Source of the DNA: Xanthobacter sp. NM-59
GTDB taxonomy: Bacteria; Pseudomonadota; Alphaproteobacteria; Rhizobiales; Xanthobacteraceae
Length of the DNA: 64,000 nt
Reading direction: 5' to 3'
NCBI RefSeq assembly: GCF_021401125.1
Contig: NZ_JACBFQ010000001.1
Coordinates: 496,001-560,000, forward strand
Shown here: positions 21,115-30,578 of the stretch, piece by piece
Layout of the letters: each line of letters starts with the position of its first letter
Position numbering within the stretch: the stretch's first letter is position 1
The notes under the pieces: generated by a model
The model's database searches: none
What the model saw: only the letters and a program-made list of their open reading frames with translations
Told to the model about the DNA's origin: nothing
Program-made: the position numbers and the translations under genes

Positions 21115-22527
21115 TTGCGTTACGTCTCCACCCGCGGTGAAGCCCCGGCCCTGTCCTTCTCCGATGCCCTGCTCGCGGGCCTCGCCCGTGATGGCGGCCT
21201 GTATGTGCCCGAGACCTGGCCGACCCTCTCGCACGAGGCCATCGCCGCTCTCGCCGGCCAGCCCTACGCCGCCGTCGCCAAGGCCGTGATTGCCCCGTTC
21301 GTGGCCGATGCGCTGCCCGAGCGGGCGCTGGAGCTGATGATTGCCGATGCCTATGCGGGATTCCGCCACCCGGCGGTGACGCCGCTGGTGCAGGTGGGGC
21401 CGAACCGCTTCGTGTTGGAGCTGTTCCACGGGCCGACTCTGGCCTTCAAGGACGTGGCCATGCAGCTGCTCGCGCGGCTGATGGATAATGTTCTGAGCTC
21501 CCGCGGCGCCCGCGCCACCATCGTCGGCGCCACGTCCGGCGACACGGGCAGCGCCGCCATCGAGGCGTTCCGCGCGTCCGATGCCGTGGATGTGTTCATC
21601 CTGTTCCCCCACGGCCGTGTGTCCGAGGTGCAGCGCCGGCAGATGACCACGGTGGCCTCGCCCAATGTGCACGCCATCGCGCTCGAAGGCACGTTCGACG
21701 ATTGCCAGGGCCTGGTGAAGGCCATGTTCAATCACCACAGCTTCCGCGATGAGCTGGCGCTGGCGGGGGTGAACTCCATCAACTGGGCGCGGATCGTCGC
21801 CCAGGTGGTCTATTATTTCTATGCGGCGACGGCGCTGGGTGCGCCCCATCGCGAGGTGTCGTTCGTGGTGCCCACGGGCAATTTCGGCGACATCCTGGCG
21901 GGCTGGGTGGCCAAGAAGATGGGGCTTCCCATCCGCGATCTCGCCATCGCCACCAATGTCAACGACATCCTGGTGCGCACCCTGGACACCGGCCGCTATG
22001 AGGTGAAGGGGGTCATGCCCTCCATCTCGCCGTCCATGGACATCCAGGTGTCCTCGAATTTCGAACGGCTGTTGTTCGATGCGGTGGACCGGGACGCCGG
22101 CGTGGTGCGCGGGCTCATGGCTTCGCTCGCCCAGTCCGGCAGCTTCACGCTGCCGAAGGAGGCGCGGGCCGCCATCGCCGCCGACTTCTCCGCCGCCCGC
22201 GCCGACGAGCCGGAAACGGCCTCCACCATCGCCAAGCTCTACAAGAGCGCCGGCTATCTGGTAGACCCGCACACTGCGGTGGCCTTGACCGTGGCGGACA
22301 AGGTGGAGCATGCGGCCAAAGTGCCGCAGGTGGTGCTTTCCACCGCCCACGCCGCCAAGTTCCCCGATGCCGTGGCCGCGGCCACGGGCCATCGCCCGCC
22401 GCTGCCGGCGCACATGGCGGACCTGATGACGCGGAAGGAAACCCTCACCGTTCTTCCCAACGATCTCGCCGCGGTGGAGGCCTTCATTCGCGGCCGCGCC
22501 CGCATCGCCGCCGGCGCGGCGGCGTGA
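21115..22527 (+). CDS. thrC: Threonine synthase
   Basis: PLP enzyme converting O-phosphohomoserine to threonine. 470 residues, the long gamma-type form. PLP-binding Lys112 in HGPTLAFKDVAMQLL; phosphate cradle GATSGDTGSAAIEAF; PTGNFGDILAGWVAKKMGLP. Start is a TTG at 21115, supported by GAGGA just upstream and by the conserved opening RYVSTRGEAP. Seven bp separate it from the M16 peptidase gene, a pair conserved in this order. Confidence 0.96.
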   Translation: MRYVSTRGEAPALSFSDALLAGLARDGGLYVPETWPTLSHEAIAALAGQPYAAVAKAVIAPFVADALPERALELMIADAYAGFRHPAVTPLVQVGPNRFVLELFHGPTLAFKDVAMQLLARLMDNVLSSRGARATIVGATSGDTGSAAIEAFRASDAVDVFILFPHGRVSEVQRRQMTTVASPNVHAIALEGTFDDCQGLVKAMFNHHSFRDELALAGVNSINWARIVAQVVYYFYAATALGAPHREVSFVVPTGNFGDILAGWVAKKMGLPIRDLAIATNVNDILVRTLDTGRYEVKGVMPSISPSMDIQVSSNFERLLFDAVDRDAGVVRGLMASLAQSGSFTLPKEARAAIAADFSAARADEPETASTIAKLYKSAGYLVDPHTAVALTVADKVEHAAKVPQVVLSTAHAAKFPDAVAAATGHRPPLPAHMADLMTRKETLTVLPNDLAAVEAFIRGRARIAAGAAA

Positions 22528-22534
22528 GGTAAAC

Positions 22535-23821
22535 ATGGGCGTGAAGCTTTCGACCCTCGACAACGGAATTACCGTCGTCACCGATTCCATGGAACACCTG
22601 GGCACGGCGTCGCTGGGCATCTGGGTGGGCACCGGCGCCCGCGACGAGCGGGAGGACGAGCACGGAATCTCCCATCTCCTGGAGCATATGGCCTTCAAGG
22701 GCACACGCCGGCGCACCGCCCGGCGCATCGCTGAGGAGATCGAGCAGGTGGGCGGCGACATCAACGCCGCCACCTCCGTGGAGCAGACCACCTACAACGT
22801 GCGGGTGCTGGGGGAGGATGTGCCGCTCGGGCTCGACATCCTGGCCGATATCCTCACCGAGCCGGCCTTCGCGCCCGACGAGCTGGCGCGCGAAAAGGGC
22901 GTGATTGTCCAGGAGATCGGGGCCGTGATGGACACGCCCGACGACTTGGTGTTTGACCTTTTCCAGGAGCGGGCCTTTCCGGAGCAGGCTGTCGGCCGGT
23001 CCATTCTCGGCACACCGGATACCGTGCGCGGCTTCAACCGCGATCAGCTGGGTGCCTATCTCGCGCGCACCTATCGCGGGCCGCGCATGGTGGTCGCCGC
23101 CGCCGGCGCCGTGGATCACGATCAGGTGGTGGAGGAAGCCGCCAAGCGCCTGAAGTCCATCGACGGCGCGGGCAAGCCGGAGCTGCCCAAGGCGGCCTAT
23201 ACGGGCGGCCTTCAGCTTTGCCCGCGCGAGCTGGAGCAGGTGCATGTGCTGATCGGGCTGGAGGGCTGCTCCTATCTCGATCCCGGCTATCATGCGCTGC
23301 AGGTGCTCACCAACGTGCTGGGCGGGGGCATGTCCTCGCGCCTGTTCCAGGATGTGCGGGAGGAGCGGGGGCTTTGCTACTCCATCTATTCCTTCCACTG
23401 GAGCTATGCGGACACCGGACTGTTCGGAATCTATGCGGGCACGGACCTGAGCGATGTGGGAGAGCTTTCCCAGGCCTTGATCGACCAGCTGTTCGCCGCC
23501 GGTGAGACCATCACCGAAACCGAGGTGGCCCGCGCCAAGGCGCAGATGAAGGTGGGCCTCTTGGCGGCGCTCGAAAGCTCTGGTGCGCGGGCGGACCAGC
23601 TCGCCCGGCAGATGCTGGGCTTCGGCCATGTCATCCCGGTGGATGACATCGTCGCCAAGGTGGATGCGGTGGATGTTGCGGCGGTGCGGCAGGCGGCGCA
23701 CACTCTGGTGTCGCAGGGGCGGCCCACGCTCACCGCCCTCGGTCCCGAGGCTGGCCTCGACCCCGCGGTGAAGGCGGTGGAGCGCCTTGCCGCCGCAGGT
23801 TCGCGCGCCGTGCCGGCCTGA
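22535..23821 (+). CDS. M16-family zinc metallopeptidase (processing-peptidase-like)
   Basis: 428 residues. Inverted zinc motif His47-x2-Glu50-His51 (ISHLLEHMAFKGT) with the distal ligand Glu127 (VIVQEIGAVMDTPDD), then GLY-rich region LTNVLGGGMSSRLFQDVREERGLCYSIYSFHWSYADTGLFGIYAG, as in mitochondrial-processing-peptidase beta subunits. Single-domain-pair alpha-proteobacterial form, probably cytoplasmic or periplasmic homodimer; substrates unknown. Cotranscribed with thrC. Confidence 0.92.
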   Translation: MGVKLSTLDNGITVVTDSMEHLGTASLGIWVGTGARDEREDEHGISHLLEHMAFKGTRRRTARRIAEEIEQVGGDINAATSVEQTTYNVRVLGEDVPLGLDILADILTEPAFAPDELAREKGVIVQEIGAVMDTPDDLVFDLFQERAFPEQAVGRSILGTPDTVRGFNRDQLGAYLARTYRGPRMVVAAAGAVDHDQVVEEAAKRLKSIDGAGKPELPKAAYTGGLQLCPRELEQVHVLIGLEGCSYLDPGYHALQVLTNVLGGGMSSRLFQDVREERGLCYSIYSFHWSYADTGLFGIYAGTDLSDVGELSQALIDQLFAAGETITETEVARAKAQMKVGLLAALESSGARADQLARQMLGFGHVIPVDDIVAKVDAVDVAAVRQAAHTLVSQGRPTLTALGPEAGLDPAVKAVERLAAAGSRAVPA

Positions 23822-23949
23822 GCACGCAACGGTTTGCGTGACCTTTGGGCTTGAGGAGTGTGCGGGTTTGAATGAGGTCTGCCTGGCGCCGGCGCGGATC
23901 GGCGCCGGCGATGCAAGGTCCAACCGACGAGGCATCGAGTGCGTCGATC

Positions 23950-24573
23950 ATGTGGCCGCTGAGTACGCTCTTCGCGCCGGAAGTGCTGCCCACTGTTGAA
24001 GGCGAGAGGGTGTATCTGCGCGTGCCGCAGATGAAGGACTTTCCCGCCTGGCATGACGTGCGCGCGGCAAGCCGGGGCTTTCTGACCCCCTGGGAGCCGA
24101 TCTGGCCGGCGGACGACCTCACCCGCGGCGCCTTCCGCCGCAGGCTGAAGCGCTATGCGCGCGACATGCTGACGGATGAGGCCTATCCGCTGTTCGTCTT
24201 CCGCCGCTCAGACCATCAGCTTTTGGGTGGGCTCACCCTGTCGAACGTGCGGCGCGGCGTGTGCCAGGCCGCGAGCCTGGGCTACTGGATGGGCGCGGCC
24301 TATGCCGGGCAGGGCTATATGAAGGCGGCGGTCACGGCCATCCTGCCCGTGGCCCATGAGGTGCTTCACCTGCACCGGGTGGAGGCCGCCTGCATGCCCA
24401 CGAACCAGCCCTCCATCCGCCTGCTGGAAAGCTGCGGCTTTGTGCGCGAGGGCTATTCGCGGCAGTATCTGTGCATCAACGGCGTGTGGGAAGATCACCT
24501 GATGTTCGCCCGCCTGCGTCAGGACGCCATCCGTCCCGTCCGCCGCCCTCGCGAGACCTCAGCGGCGCAGTGA
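23950..24573 (+). CDS. GNAT N-acetyltransferase (RimJ/RimL type)
   Basis: 207 residues. VYLRVPQMKDFPAWHDVRAASRGFLTPWEPIWP at the start, acetyl-CoA site YWMGAAYAGQGYMKAAVTAILPVAHEVLHLHRVEAACMPTNQPSIRLLESCGFVREGYSRQYLCINGVWEDHLMFA. Matches the RimJ subgroup that acetylates N-termini or small amines. The start is uncertain: ATG 23950 has a poor ribosome site, and earlier in-frame codons exist to 23872. Third gene after thrC and M16. Confidence 0.88.
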   Translation: MWPLSTLFAPEVLPTVEGERVYLRVPQMKDFPAWHDVRAASRGFLTPWEPIWPADDLTRGAFRRRLKRYARDMLTDEAYPLFVFRRSDHQLLGGLTLSNVRRGVCQAASLGYWMGAAYAGQGYMKAAVTAILPVAHEVLHLHRVEAACMPTNQPSIRLLESCGFVREGYSRQYLCINGVWEDHLMFARLRQDAIRPVRRPRETSAAQ

Positions 24574-24622
24574 TCCGCCCGCGGCTGGCGGGACCAGGGA
24601 CGGGCCGCTTTTCGGGGCGAGA

Positions 24623-26545
24623 TCAGTTGGCGGGAGCGCCGGCAGCATCGGAGGGCTGGGGCGCGACGGGCTTCACCAGCTTCTCGATCATCGTGTGAAT
24701 CGCGGCCCCTGCCTTGCGGCTCTTCACCGCTTCCAGCAGCGGCTGGGCCGCGCCAGACCGTTCGATCAGGCTGAGCGGATCGGCCATGATACGGGGCGCG
24801 ATCCACGGCCCCTCGACAAGGAACGGCAGCGAAATCCCTTCTGACTCGTTGCCTTTGGGCGGGCTCTTCAGCGTCGCCTCGCCGGAAAGGTCGAGGGAGC
24901 GCTGGGCCACGTCAATGGTGCCATCCATGTCGAGATGCACCTGCGCCCCGTCGATGGCCATGGTTTCGACGGTGGCAAGGCCGTGGCGCAGGCTGGCCTG
25001 CACCTGCAACTGGGTGAAGGGGGTGCGCCCGCCGCGGGGATCTGCCGCCGCCGACAGGGGCTGGCGCTGAATGCGCCGCAGCAGCTGAGCCACATCGAAG
25101 CCAACGATGTCTCCGCCGTCACTGTTCAGGGCGACGGTGCCGGCGAGACTCTGGGCGATCTCTTGGGCGTTGCGGCCCTCTCCCTGGAGATCGAACTGTA
25201 GTGTACCTGTCCCCTCGAATGCCGTCACCCCGGCAAGGTCGCCCAGCGCCTGCTCAAGGGAAATGTCGGAGCACTCCGCCTCCACGCGCATGGTGAGGCC
25301 GGAGGGGTCGCCTATGCGCCCGGACGAGCGCGGCGCGAGGGTCGCGGTGCCCCGGAGCATGCCGTTCCAGCCGCTGGTTTGTCCAAGGGCCAGCACCAGG
25401 CGGCCATTCGCCAGCACTGCGCTGGCTGCCACGGTGGTAAAAGTCGTGTCCACCGCCGTGACCTGAGCGGCGGACAAGCGCAGATCCAGATCAAACTTGT
25501 CGAGGAAAGACAGATCGAATGGCTCGCGATCCCACTCGCGCCCATTGTCCCCCGTGAGCCGCATGCGCCCGTAGGGATTGAGACTGAGCTTGTCGGACGC
25601 GAAGGTGCCCTGCACGACAGGGCGCGACGCGCTCAGCTTCACAAGCAGGCCGCCTTCGCTGCGATTGCCGTCGAGATCGACGACCGCATTGGCGAGCACC
25701 AGGCTATGCCCTTCCATGGCGACATGGGAGGTGAAGGAAAAGGCGCCCAGCCCACGGCTGGTGGGAGCTGGCAGGCCCACCCAGTCGAGCCACGACCGCA
25801 GGGAATCGGCCTCCGCGCTGAGGGTGCCGTCCGCTGTGAGGCGCGTGGCGAAGCCGGCCTGCCCCCGGAAGCGCAGGTTCGCCGTGTTGGAGGCGAGAGA
25901 CGCGCGCGTTGGGGTGAGGGTGCCGGCCAGGAAGGCCCGCACATCCTCCACGGAAAGGTGTGCTTCTACGGTGGATTCGCGCCAGTCGAACACAGCGGAG
26001 ACATTCATTCCGGTGCCACCGGTGACGCGATCGAAGCGCCCGATGATGCCGCTGACCAGTTCGCGGGTCAGTCCCCCCTCGGCGCGCCAGGCGATGGTGC
26101 CGTCGACGACGCGCAGCTCCGGGCCGTCGGGCGTTGCCAGAAATGGCACGATGCCCAGCTCAGGCGCGCGCCGCTCGCCGGTGAGTACCAGGGTCGGGCT
26201 TTCAAGCGTCACCTCGGACACGACAATGCGGCCGAACAGCAATGGCCACACGCTGATATGGCTCACCACCGCGTCCGCCTCCAGGGACTGGTCATGGGGC
26301 AGGGAGAAAGTGACCTTGCGCAGCGTAACGCGCGGTGAGGGCAAAAGGCGAAGGGTGGGCTCGCCGGACACCGTGACACCCTGCTCCGTCGTGCCTGCGA
26401 CCGCAGCCAGCGCCGCCCGGCGCAGCTCGGCTGCGGGCACAAGCAGGGGCAGCACCACCGCTGCCGCAAGCAGGAGCAGTGCGGCGAGGCCTGCGACGGC
26501 CGTTCCAACCAGCACGAGGCGGCGGGTGTTTTCGCCCAGCGTCAA
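24623..26545 (-). CDS. AsmA-family inner-membrane protein
   Basis: 640 residues. One N-terminal TM helix (LVLVGTAVAGLAALLLLAAAVVLPLLVP) anchors a long periplasmic beta-rich repeat protein; AsmA homologues move lipids between membranes and affect outer-membrane biogenesis. Typical parts: VTVSGEPTLRLLPSPRVTLRKVTFSLP and the C-terminal domain FEGTGTLQFDLQGEGRNAQEIAQSLAGTVALNSDGGDIVGFDVAQLLRRIQRQPLSAAADPRGGRTPFTQLQ. The first codon is TTG at 26545 with GAGAGA upstream. Confidence 0.88.
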   Translation of the reverse strand: MTLGENTRRLVLVGTAVAGLAALLLLAAAVVLPLLVPAAELRRAALAAVAGTTEQGVTVSGEPTLRLLPSPRVTLRKVTFSLPHDQSLEADAVVSHISVWPLLFGRIVVSEVTLESPTLVLTGERRAPELGIVPFLATPDGPELRVVDGTIAWRAEGGLTRELVSGIIGRFDRVTGGTGMNVSAVFDWRESTVEAHLSVEDVRAFLAGTLTPTRASLASNTANLRFRGQAGFATRLTADGTLSAEADSLRSWLDWVGLPAPTSRGLGAFSFTSHVAMEGHSLVLANAVVDLDGNRSEGGLLVKLSASRPVVQGTFASDKLSLNPYGRMRLTGDNGREWDREPFDLSFLDKFDLDLRLSAAQVTAVDTTFTTVAASAVLANGRLVLALGQTSGWNGMLRGTATLAPRSSGRIGDPSGLTMRVEAECSDISLEQALGDLAGVTAFEGTGTLQFDLQGEGRNAQEIAQSLAGTVALNSDGGDIVGFDVAQLLRRIQRQPLSAAADPRGGRTPFTQLQVQASLRHGLATVETMAIDGAQVHLDMDGTIDVAQRSLDLSGEATLKSPPKGNESEGISLPFLVEGPWIAPRIMADPLSLIERSGAAQPLLEAVKSRKAGAAIHTMIEKLVKPVAPQPSDAAGAPAN

Positions 26546-26781
26546 TAGTCTCTCTCGAATGATCGGATCTCGGGAAAGGCGAAGCCCTTCCCACTCATGC
26601 CCAGGGTGCTTCGGATGGGCGCCGGGCGCCGTCCGAAGCCGCGGCGCGCAAAGCCTGCGCCGTTGCCGCGGACACCTATTGCGTCGCGGTGACCTTCCGT
26701 GGTTTCTGTGTCCCTTTCATGGCTGCGCCAGGGTGCGCGCCGGGTTGCCCTAAAGCTGTTTGGAATCAGAGTTCTGGACGC

Positions 26782-26810
26782 AAAAAAAGCCCGGCAGGAG
26801 CCGGGCTTTT
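26782..26810 (-). terminator. Rho-independent terminator of bfr
   Basis: 11-bp stem AAAAGCCCGGC / GCCGGGCTTTT, 4-base loop AGGA. On the minus strand it ends in a run of seven T. About 30 bp past the bfr stop. Confidence 0.9.
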
Positions 26811-26839
26811 CAAGCGAAGCGATCGAACTGCGAGACGAC

Positions 26840-27319
26840 TCAGTCGTCCAGTTCCCCAATGTGGTGCTGCGCGTAAAGCTGCAGGCCGAGCTTGGCCACC
26901 AGATCGAGCTGGGTCTCGAGGAAGTCGATATGGCCTTCTTCGTCGGCCATGAGCTCCTCGAACAGGTCGCGGCTCGGATAGTCCTTCACCGAGTGGCAGT
27001 AGGTCGCGCCTTCCTGGTAGAGGGCCCGTGCGTCCAGCTCGGCGGCGAGGTCGGCCTCAAGGATTTCCTTCACGTCCTGGCCGATCCGCAGCGGGTCGAG
27101 CACCTGCATGTTGGGGAAGCCATCAAGGAACAGAATGCGGTCCGTGAACTTGTCAGCGTGCACCATCTCTTCAATGGATTCCGCGCGCCACTTCTTCGCC
27201 AGGGCCTTGTAGCCCCAATTGTCCAGCATGCGGTAATGGAGCCAGTATTGATTGATGGCGGTCAGCTCCGAACGCAGCCCTCGGTTGAGGAACTCGATGA
27301 CCTTCGGATCGCCTTTCAT
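26840..27319 (-). CDS. bfr: Bacterioferritin
   Basis: 159-residue heme-binding iron-storage subunit of the 24-mer. All ferroxidase ligands are present: Glu18, Glu51, His54, Glu94, Glu127, His130; heme-axial Met52 too. Followed by its own terminator and preceded by an Irr-type box, so expression should follow iron status. Separated by 137 bp from bfd on the same strand. Confidence 0.97.
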   Translation of the reverse strand: MKGDPKVIEFLNRGLRSELTAINQYWLHYRMLDNWGYKALAKKWRAESIEEMVHADKFTDRILFLDGFPNMQVLDPLRIGQDVKEILEADLAAELDARALYQEGATYCHSVKDYPSRDLFEELMADEEGHIDFLETQLDLVAKLGLQLYAQHHIGELDD

Positions 27320-27371
27320 GATGTGCTCCTCATGCCTGGGACGGCATTCCCATCGTTTCTTTAAATTCGTG

Positions 27372-27386
27372 TTAGATGAATTCTAA
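27372..27386. promoter_or_regulatory. Iron control element (Irr box) upstream of bfr
   Basis: TTAGATGAATTCTAA, a TTAGA-N5-TCTAA inverted repeat that matches the Irr-binding ICE motif (TTTAGAAnnnTTCTAAA type) at both arms. It lies about 53 bp before the bfr start in an AT-rich pocket. In this order Irr represses or activates bfr according to heme/iron. Confidence 0.75.
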
Positions 27387-27456
27387 TTTAAAATCAATAC
27401 TAGGAAACCACCGTACCCGAGGCGTCCCGGGGCCGGTGGCGGTGTGTTCGCAAATG

Positions 27457-27693
27457 CTATTCGGCGGCGACGAGACCCGTCAATCCGGCAACAGCGCAAT
27501 CCTCCGCGCACTCGCCGCAATTGTGGTTCTGCACTTGATCCATCAAGGCGCGGATGGTGCGGGCACAGCGCCCGCACTGCGGTGCGCAGCCCAGGCAGCG
27601 ATAGACCTCGCTCGGGGTGCGCATGCCCTGCGATGCCGAAACGGCATCGATAACCTGACGGTCTGAAACGACGTTGCACGAACAAACGATCAT
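27457..27693 (-). CDS. bfd: Bacterioferritin-associated [2Fe-2S] ferredoxin
   Basis: 78 residues from the ATG at 27693, the usual family start (IVCSCNVVSDRQV). Cluster ligands Cys4, Cys6, Cys40 and Cys43 by comparison with Bfd; additional Cys33/Cys36 and a C-terminal NCGECAEDC add five more cysteines. Bfd docks on bacterioferritin and reduces its core to release iron. An in-frame ATG at 27726 would add 11 residues. Upstream (27739-27764) CTTCTG...CAGAAG flanks a GATAATC-like stretch that might be an iron-regulator site. Confidence 0.88.
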   Translation of the reverse strand: MIVCSCNVVSDRQVIDAVSASQGMRTPSEVYRCLGCAPQCGRCARTIRALMDQVQNHNCGECAEDCAVAGLTGLVAAE

Positions 27694-27899
27694 GGTATTG
27701 CCCAGATCAAAGCGATTGGAAGACATCCATAAAAACTGCTTCTGATTATCAATTTACGCAGAAGATCGCGGGCACCGTCAATAGCGCAATGGCGCGGAGC
27801 GGCGATTCAGAAATGCTCTAAGTTGAAATGGGCTCGCCGCACCGCACTCCTGCACCGCACAATGGCGCGGGAGGTCGGGCGCGGGAGGTAAAATGTGCG

Positions 27900-30380
27900 T
27901 CAGCGCGGAAGGCTGAGCTGGGTGGTCATCCCCATTTCGAGGCCGCGGCGCAGCTCGAAGGTGGCGCCCAGGGCCTCCGCCTCGGCCGCAAGGCGAGCGC
28001 GGCGCATGGGACGGCCGGCGCGGCTGAAGCGGTCGGTGTCCGTCGCGGCTGACAAGGGGGCCAGGGCCGCCGCGTCGGCGACTTCGTCGACCGGCGGGCC
28101 GGCATCGCTGACCTGCAGGATGACGGGTGCGCCCTCGGTCAGCTCGTCACACAGAAGCGAGACGACAATGGCGGTGCGCACCGGCGCGCCGTCGAGGGCG
28201 TCCTCGACCATGAGGCGGACCAGCCGGGACAGGCGCGCGGGGTGAGTGATGACCGTCGGCACCTGGTCGATATCCGTGCGCACGGTGACATGGCGCCGGC
28301 GGGCGAAGGGCAGCACATAGGCCACCGCCGCAGTCACGATCGGGGCGACCTCGGTGGGCTCGGGCGAGGCGATGGCCTCGGGTTCCGCCAGGGCGCCCAG
28401 GTCATCCAGGCACTTTCGCACCCGCTCCAGCGCGTCACGAACCCCGTCCGGGAGGTCGCTCTCGTCATCGGGCGCATAGTCCGCCAGCGTGGCGAGGGAG
28501 GGGCTGAGGCTATCGGCCAGCCGCCGCGCCACCCGGTGAAGGCTCGGATCGGCGATGCTGGCGGAGGAGGGCGCCTCCAGCTCGTCGGCGGTGCCGAGCA
28601 ATTCCTGCTGCAGTTCCAGCACCGACTCGGGCACCGGCTCCTCTGCGGTGGGCTCGGGCTCCAAGGCGGCCGGTGGCTCCGGCTCTGCGGCAGGGGCGTT
28701 GCCCGAGGGTGTGTCCGGCTGCGGCTCGGGGCCGAGCACGAGGCAGAATTGCCCGGTGTCATCACCCACCGGGGCAAGGCCCGCGAGCGCGTGAAAATCC
28801 TCGCCCTCGAAGGGGTGCACATGCAGCACGCGGGGCCGGCTCCGCTCCTGCGATGTGCTGGCGCGATCGAGCCAGCCAATGGCCTCGCCACGCGCCTCGG
28901 GCGCAATCACAAGGGTGATGGGCTGGCCGGCGAGCTCCACGGCGGAGAAGCCAAGGCGCGTTTCCGCGGCATTATTGGCAAACATAATGTGGTGGCTGGA
29001 GTCGATCAGAAGGACCGGCCACGGCACCAGATCGAGCGCGGCCCGGCGCGGGCTCGCTTCTTCGTCGAGGGTCGCAGCGGCGGGCTCCGCCTCACGGCGG
29101 CGCAGCAGATGCAACTGTGCTTCGGGCCCATAGAACGTGGCCGGCACTTCGGAGGCGTGGACCGGCAGGTGCTCCCCCGAGGGGGTAAGGATGAGCCCCT
29201 CGCCGGCTTCCTCTTCCTGCAGCACGCCGGGAAGGCCGCCGGCCGCCTCGATCGCCGTCAGGTCCGTCCAGCCCGACCATTGCAAAAAGGTGCGGTTCGC
29301 ATGCACCAGGCGGCTGCGATCTTCCAGAAGGGTGGCGATGGGCAGTGCATCGAGGATGTCCGCGCCGGCCGGATGCTGGTTCGATAAAGGCGCGGGCTCG
29401 GCCGGGAGTGGGGACTCGTCCGGGTGTTCGGCAGGTATGTCGGCGCGTAGGGCTGCTTCCAACGTGCGGCCGATCTCGTCGAAATAATTGCTCTCGCGCG
29501 GCGTCAACCCGCTGAAGGGAACCACATTGGACCAGGGCCGCTCGCTTGGGCGTTCCTGCGGCTTCGCGGCCACGGGCATGCGCACGTCGGCATCCGGCGT
29601 CACCTCGAAGGCGGCGGGCGTGGTCTCGGGGCCGGTGGTCCAGCGGCGCATCACGCCGAAGCCACGGGTGGCGAGGCGTCGGCGCGCGGCATCGAGCAGG
29701 GGCACGCCCCCCAGCTCCAGCTCCAGGATAACGGCGCCGGGCACGGTGACATGGACGCCCGAGAAGCTTGCCCCACGCGCCAGGGCATCAGCCATGGCCT
29801 GTCCCGAGACGATTCGGCCGTCATGTTCCAGCTCGGGGAAAGTCGCGCCGATCCAGGCTTCCGCCTGGGCCCCAAGGGCGGAGGCGAGGGACGCGGAGAG
29901 ACCGCGCAGCCGATTCTCCGCATCGGTCTCGAAGGTGAAGCGCACGGAGGGTTCCTGCGGCTCCAGGGTCGTATTGGGCGCGGGCGGCTGCGGGGCCAGC
30001 GGAGCGGTGTCGGGCCGCGTCTCCACCGCCAAAGCGGGCTCATCGGCGAAGGCAGCGGGATCTGCGAACATCACCACCGGGGCGCCGGACACATCGAGCA
30101 CGATGGCGCGGAACAGGCGCGGGGTGAGGCTGCGCGGCAGCCGCAGGCGCACCAGGGCGGCGGGGCGGCCGCGCCCTTCGGCGGCCGCTTGGGCCGCCTC
30201 GGCGATCTTCGGGGGAAGGTGATGGCCGACGGCGATGCCGAGCCGCACGCAGGCCGCCGTAACACCCAGCACCGCGGAAGTGGACACATCCACGACGAAG
30301 GAGGGCAGGTCCTCCCGGCGGAGGGGCGCGAGGCGAGGTTCCGTCAGGTCGAGCGCGCGGGCCTTCGTCTCCGTCATCAT
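27900..30380 (-). CDS. PAS-domain protein with degenerate histidine-kinase core
   Basis: 826 residues. Layout: N-terminal PAS-like region, Pro/Glu-rich linkers, a second PAS region (DILDALPIATLLEDRSRLVHANRTFLQWSG), a third (LVPWPVLLIDSSHHIMFANNAAETRLGFSAVELAG), then a C-terminal region laid out like a dimerisation/ATPase core. It resembles the long PdhS/CckA-like kinases of this order (TPRESNYFDEIGRTLEAAL). The H-box position reads RRLADSLSPSLATL, with Asp623 where His is expected. The N-box (LMVEDALDGAPVRT) and G1 (VSDAGPPVDEV) are also altered. Probably a pseudokinase. ATG 30380/30377 after GGACGGGAC. Divergent from the phasin genes. Confidence 0.75.
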   Translation of the reverse strand: MMTETKARALDLTEPRLAPLRREDLPSFVVDVSTSAVLGVTAACVRLGIAVGHHLPPKIAEAAQAAAEGRGRPAALVRLRLPRSLTPRLFRAIVLDVSGAPVVMFADPAAFADEPALAVETRPDTAPLAPQPPAPNTTLEPQEPSVRFTFETDAENRLRGLSASLASALGAQAEAWIGATFPELEHDGRIVSGQAMADALARGASFSGVHVTVPGAVILELELGGVPLLDAARRRLATRGFGVMRRWTTGPETTPAAFEVTPDADVRMPVAAKPQERPSERPWSNVVPFSGLTPRESNYFDEIGRTLEAALRADIPAEHPDESPLPAEPAPLSNQHPAGADILDALPIATLLEDRSRLVHANRTFLQWSGWTDLTAIEAAGGLPGVLQEEEAGEGLILTPSGEHLPVHASEVPATFYGPEAQLHLLRRREAEPAAATLDEEASPRRAALDLVPWPVLLIDSSHHIMFANNAAETRLGFSAVELAGQPITLVIAPEARGEAIGWLDRASTSQERSRPRVLHVHPFEGEDFHALAGLAPVGDDTGQFCLVLGPEPQPDTPSGNAPAAEPEPPAALEPEPTAEEPVPESVLELQQELLGTADELEAPSSASIADPSLHRVARRLADSLSPSLATLADYAPDDESDLPDGVRDALERVRKCLDDLGALAEPEAIASPEPTEVAPIVTAAVAYVLPFARRRHVTVRTDIDQVPTVITHPARLSRLVRLMVEDALDGAPVRTAIVVSLLCDELTEGAPVILQVSDAGPPVDEVADAAALAPLSAATDTDRFSRAGRPMRRARLAAEAEALGATFELRRGLEMGMTTQLSLPR

Positions 30381-30578
30381 GTCCCGTCCGCTGTGGCCGC
30401 CGCCGTCGGGCGGTCTCGTGAATGCTGTTTCCGCTGAAATATGGCGCCAAACGGTTAACATGACGCAATCGCGGACATTTTGCCCGCATTTTCATATTGG
30501 CGAAGACAAGGCGCGCCATATTACAATCCTCTCGGCACGGCCCAGAGCGCCGTCCCCAATGCCCGAGGAGCAAGCGCC

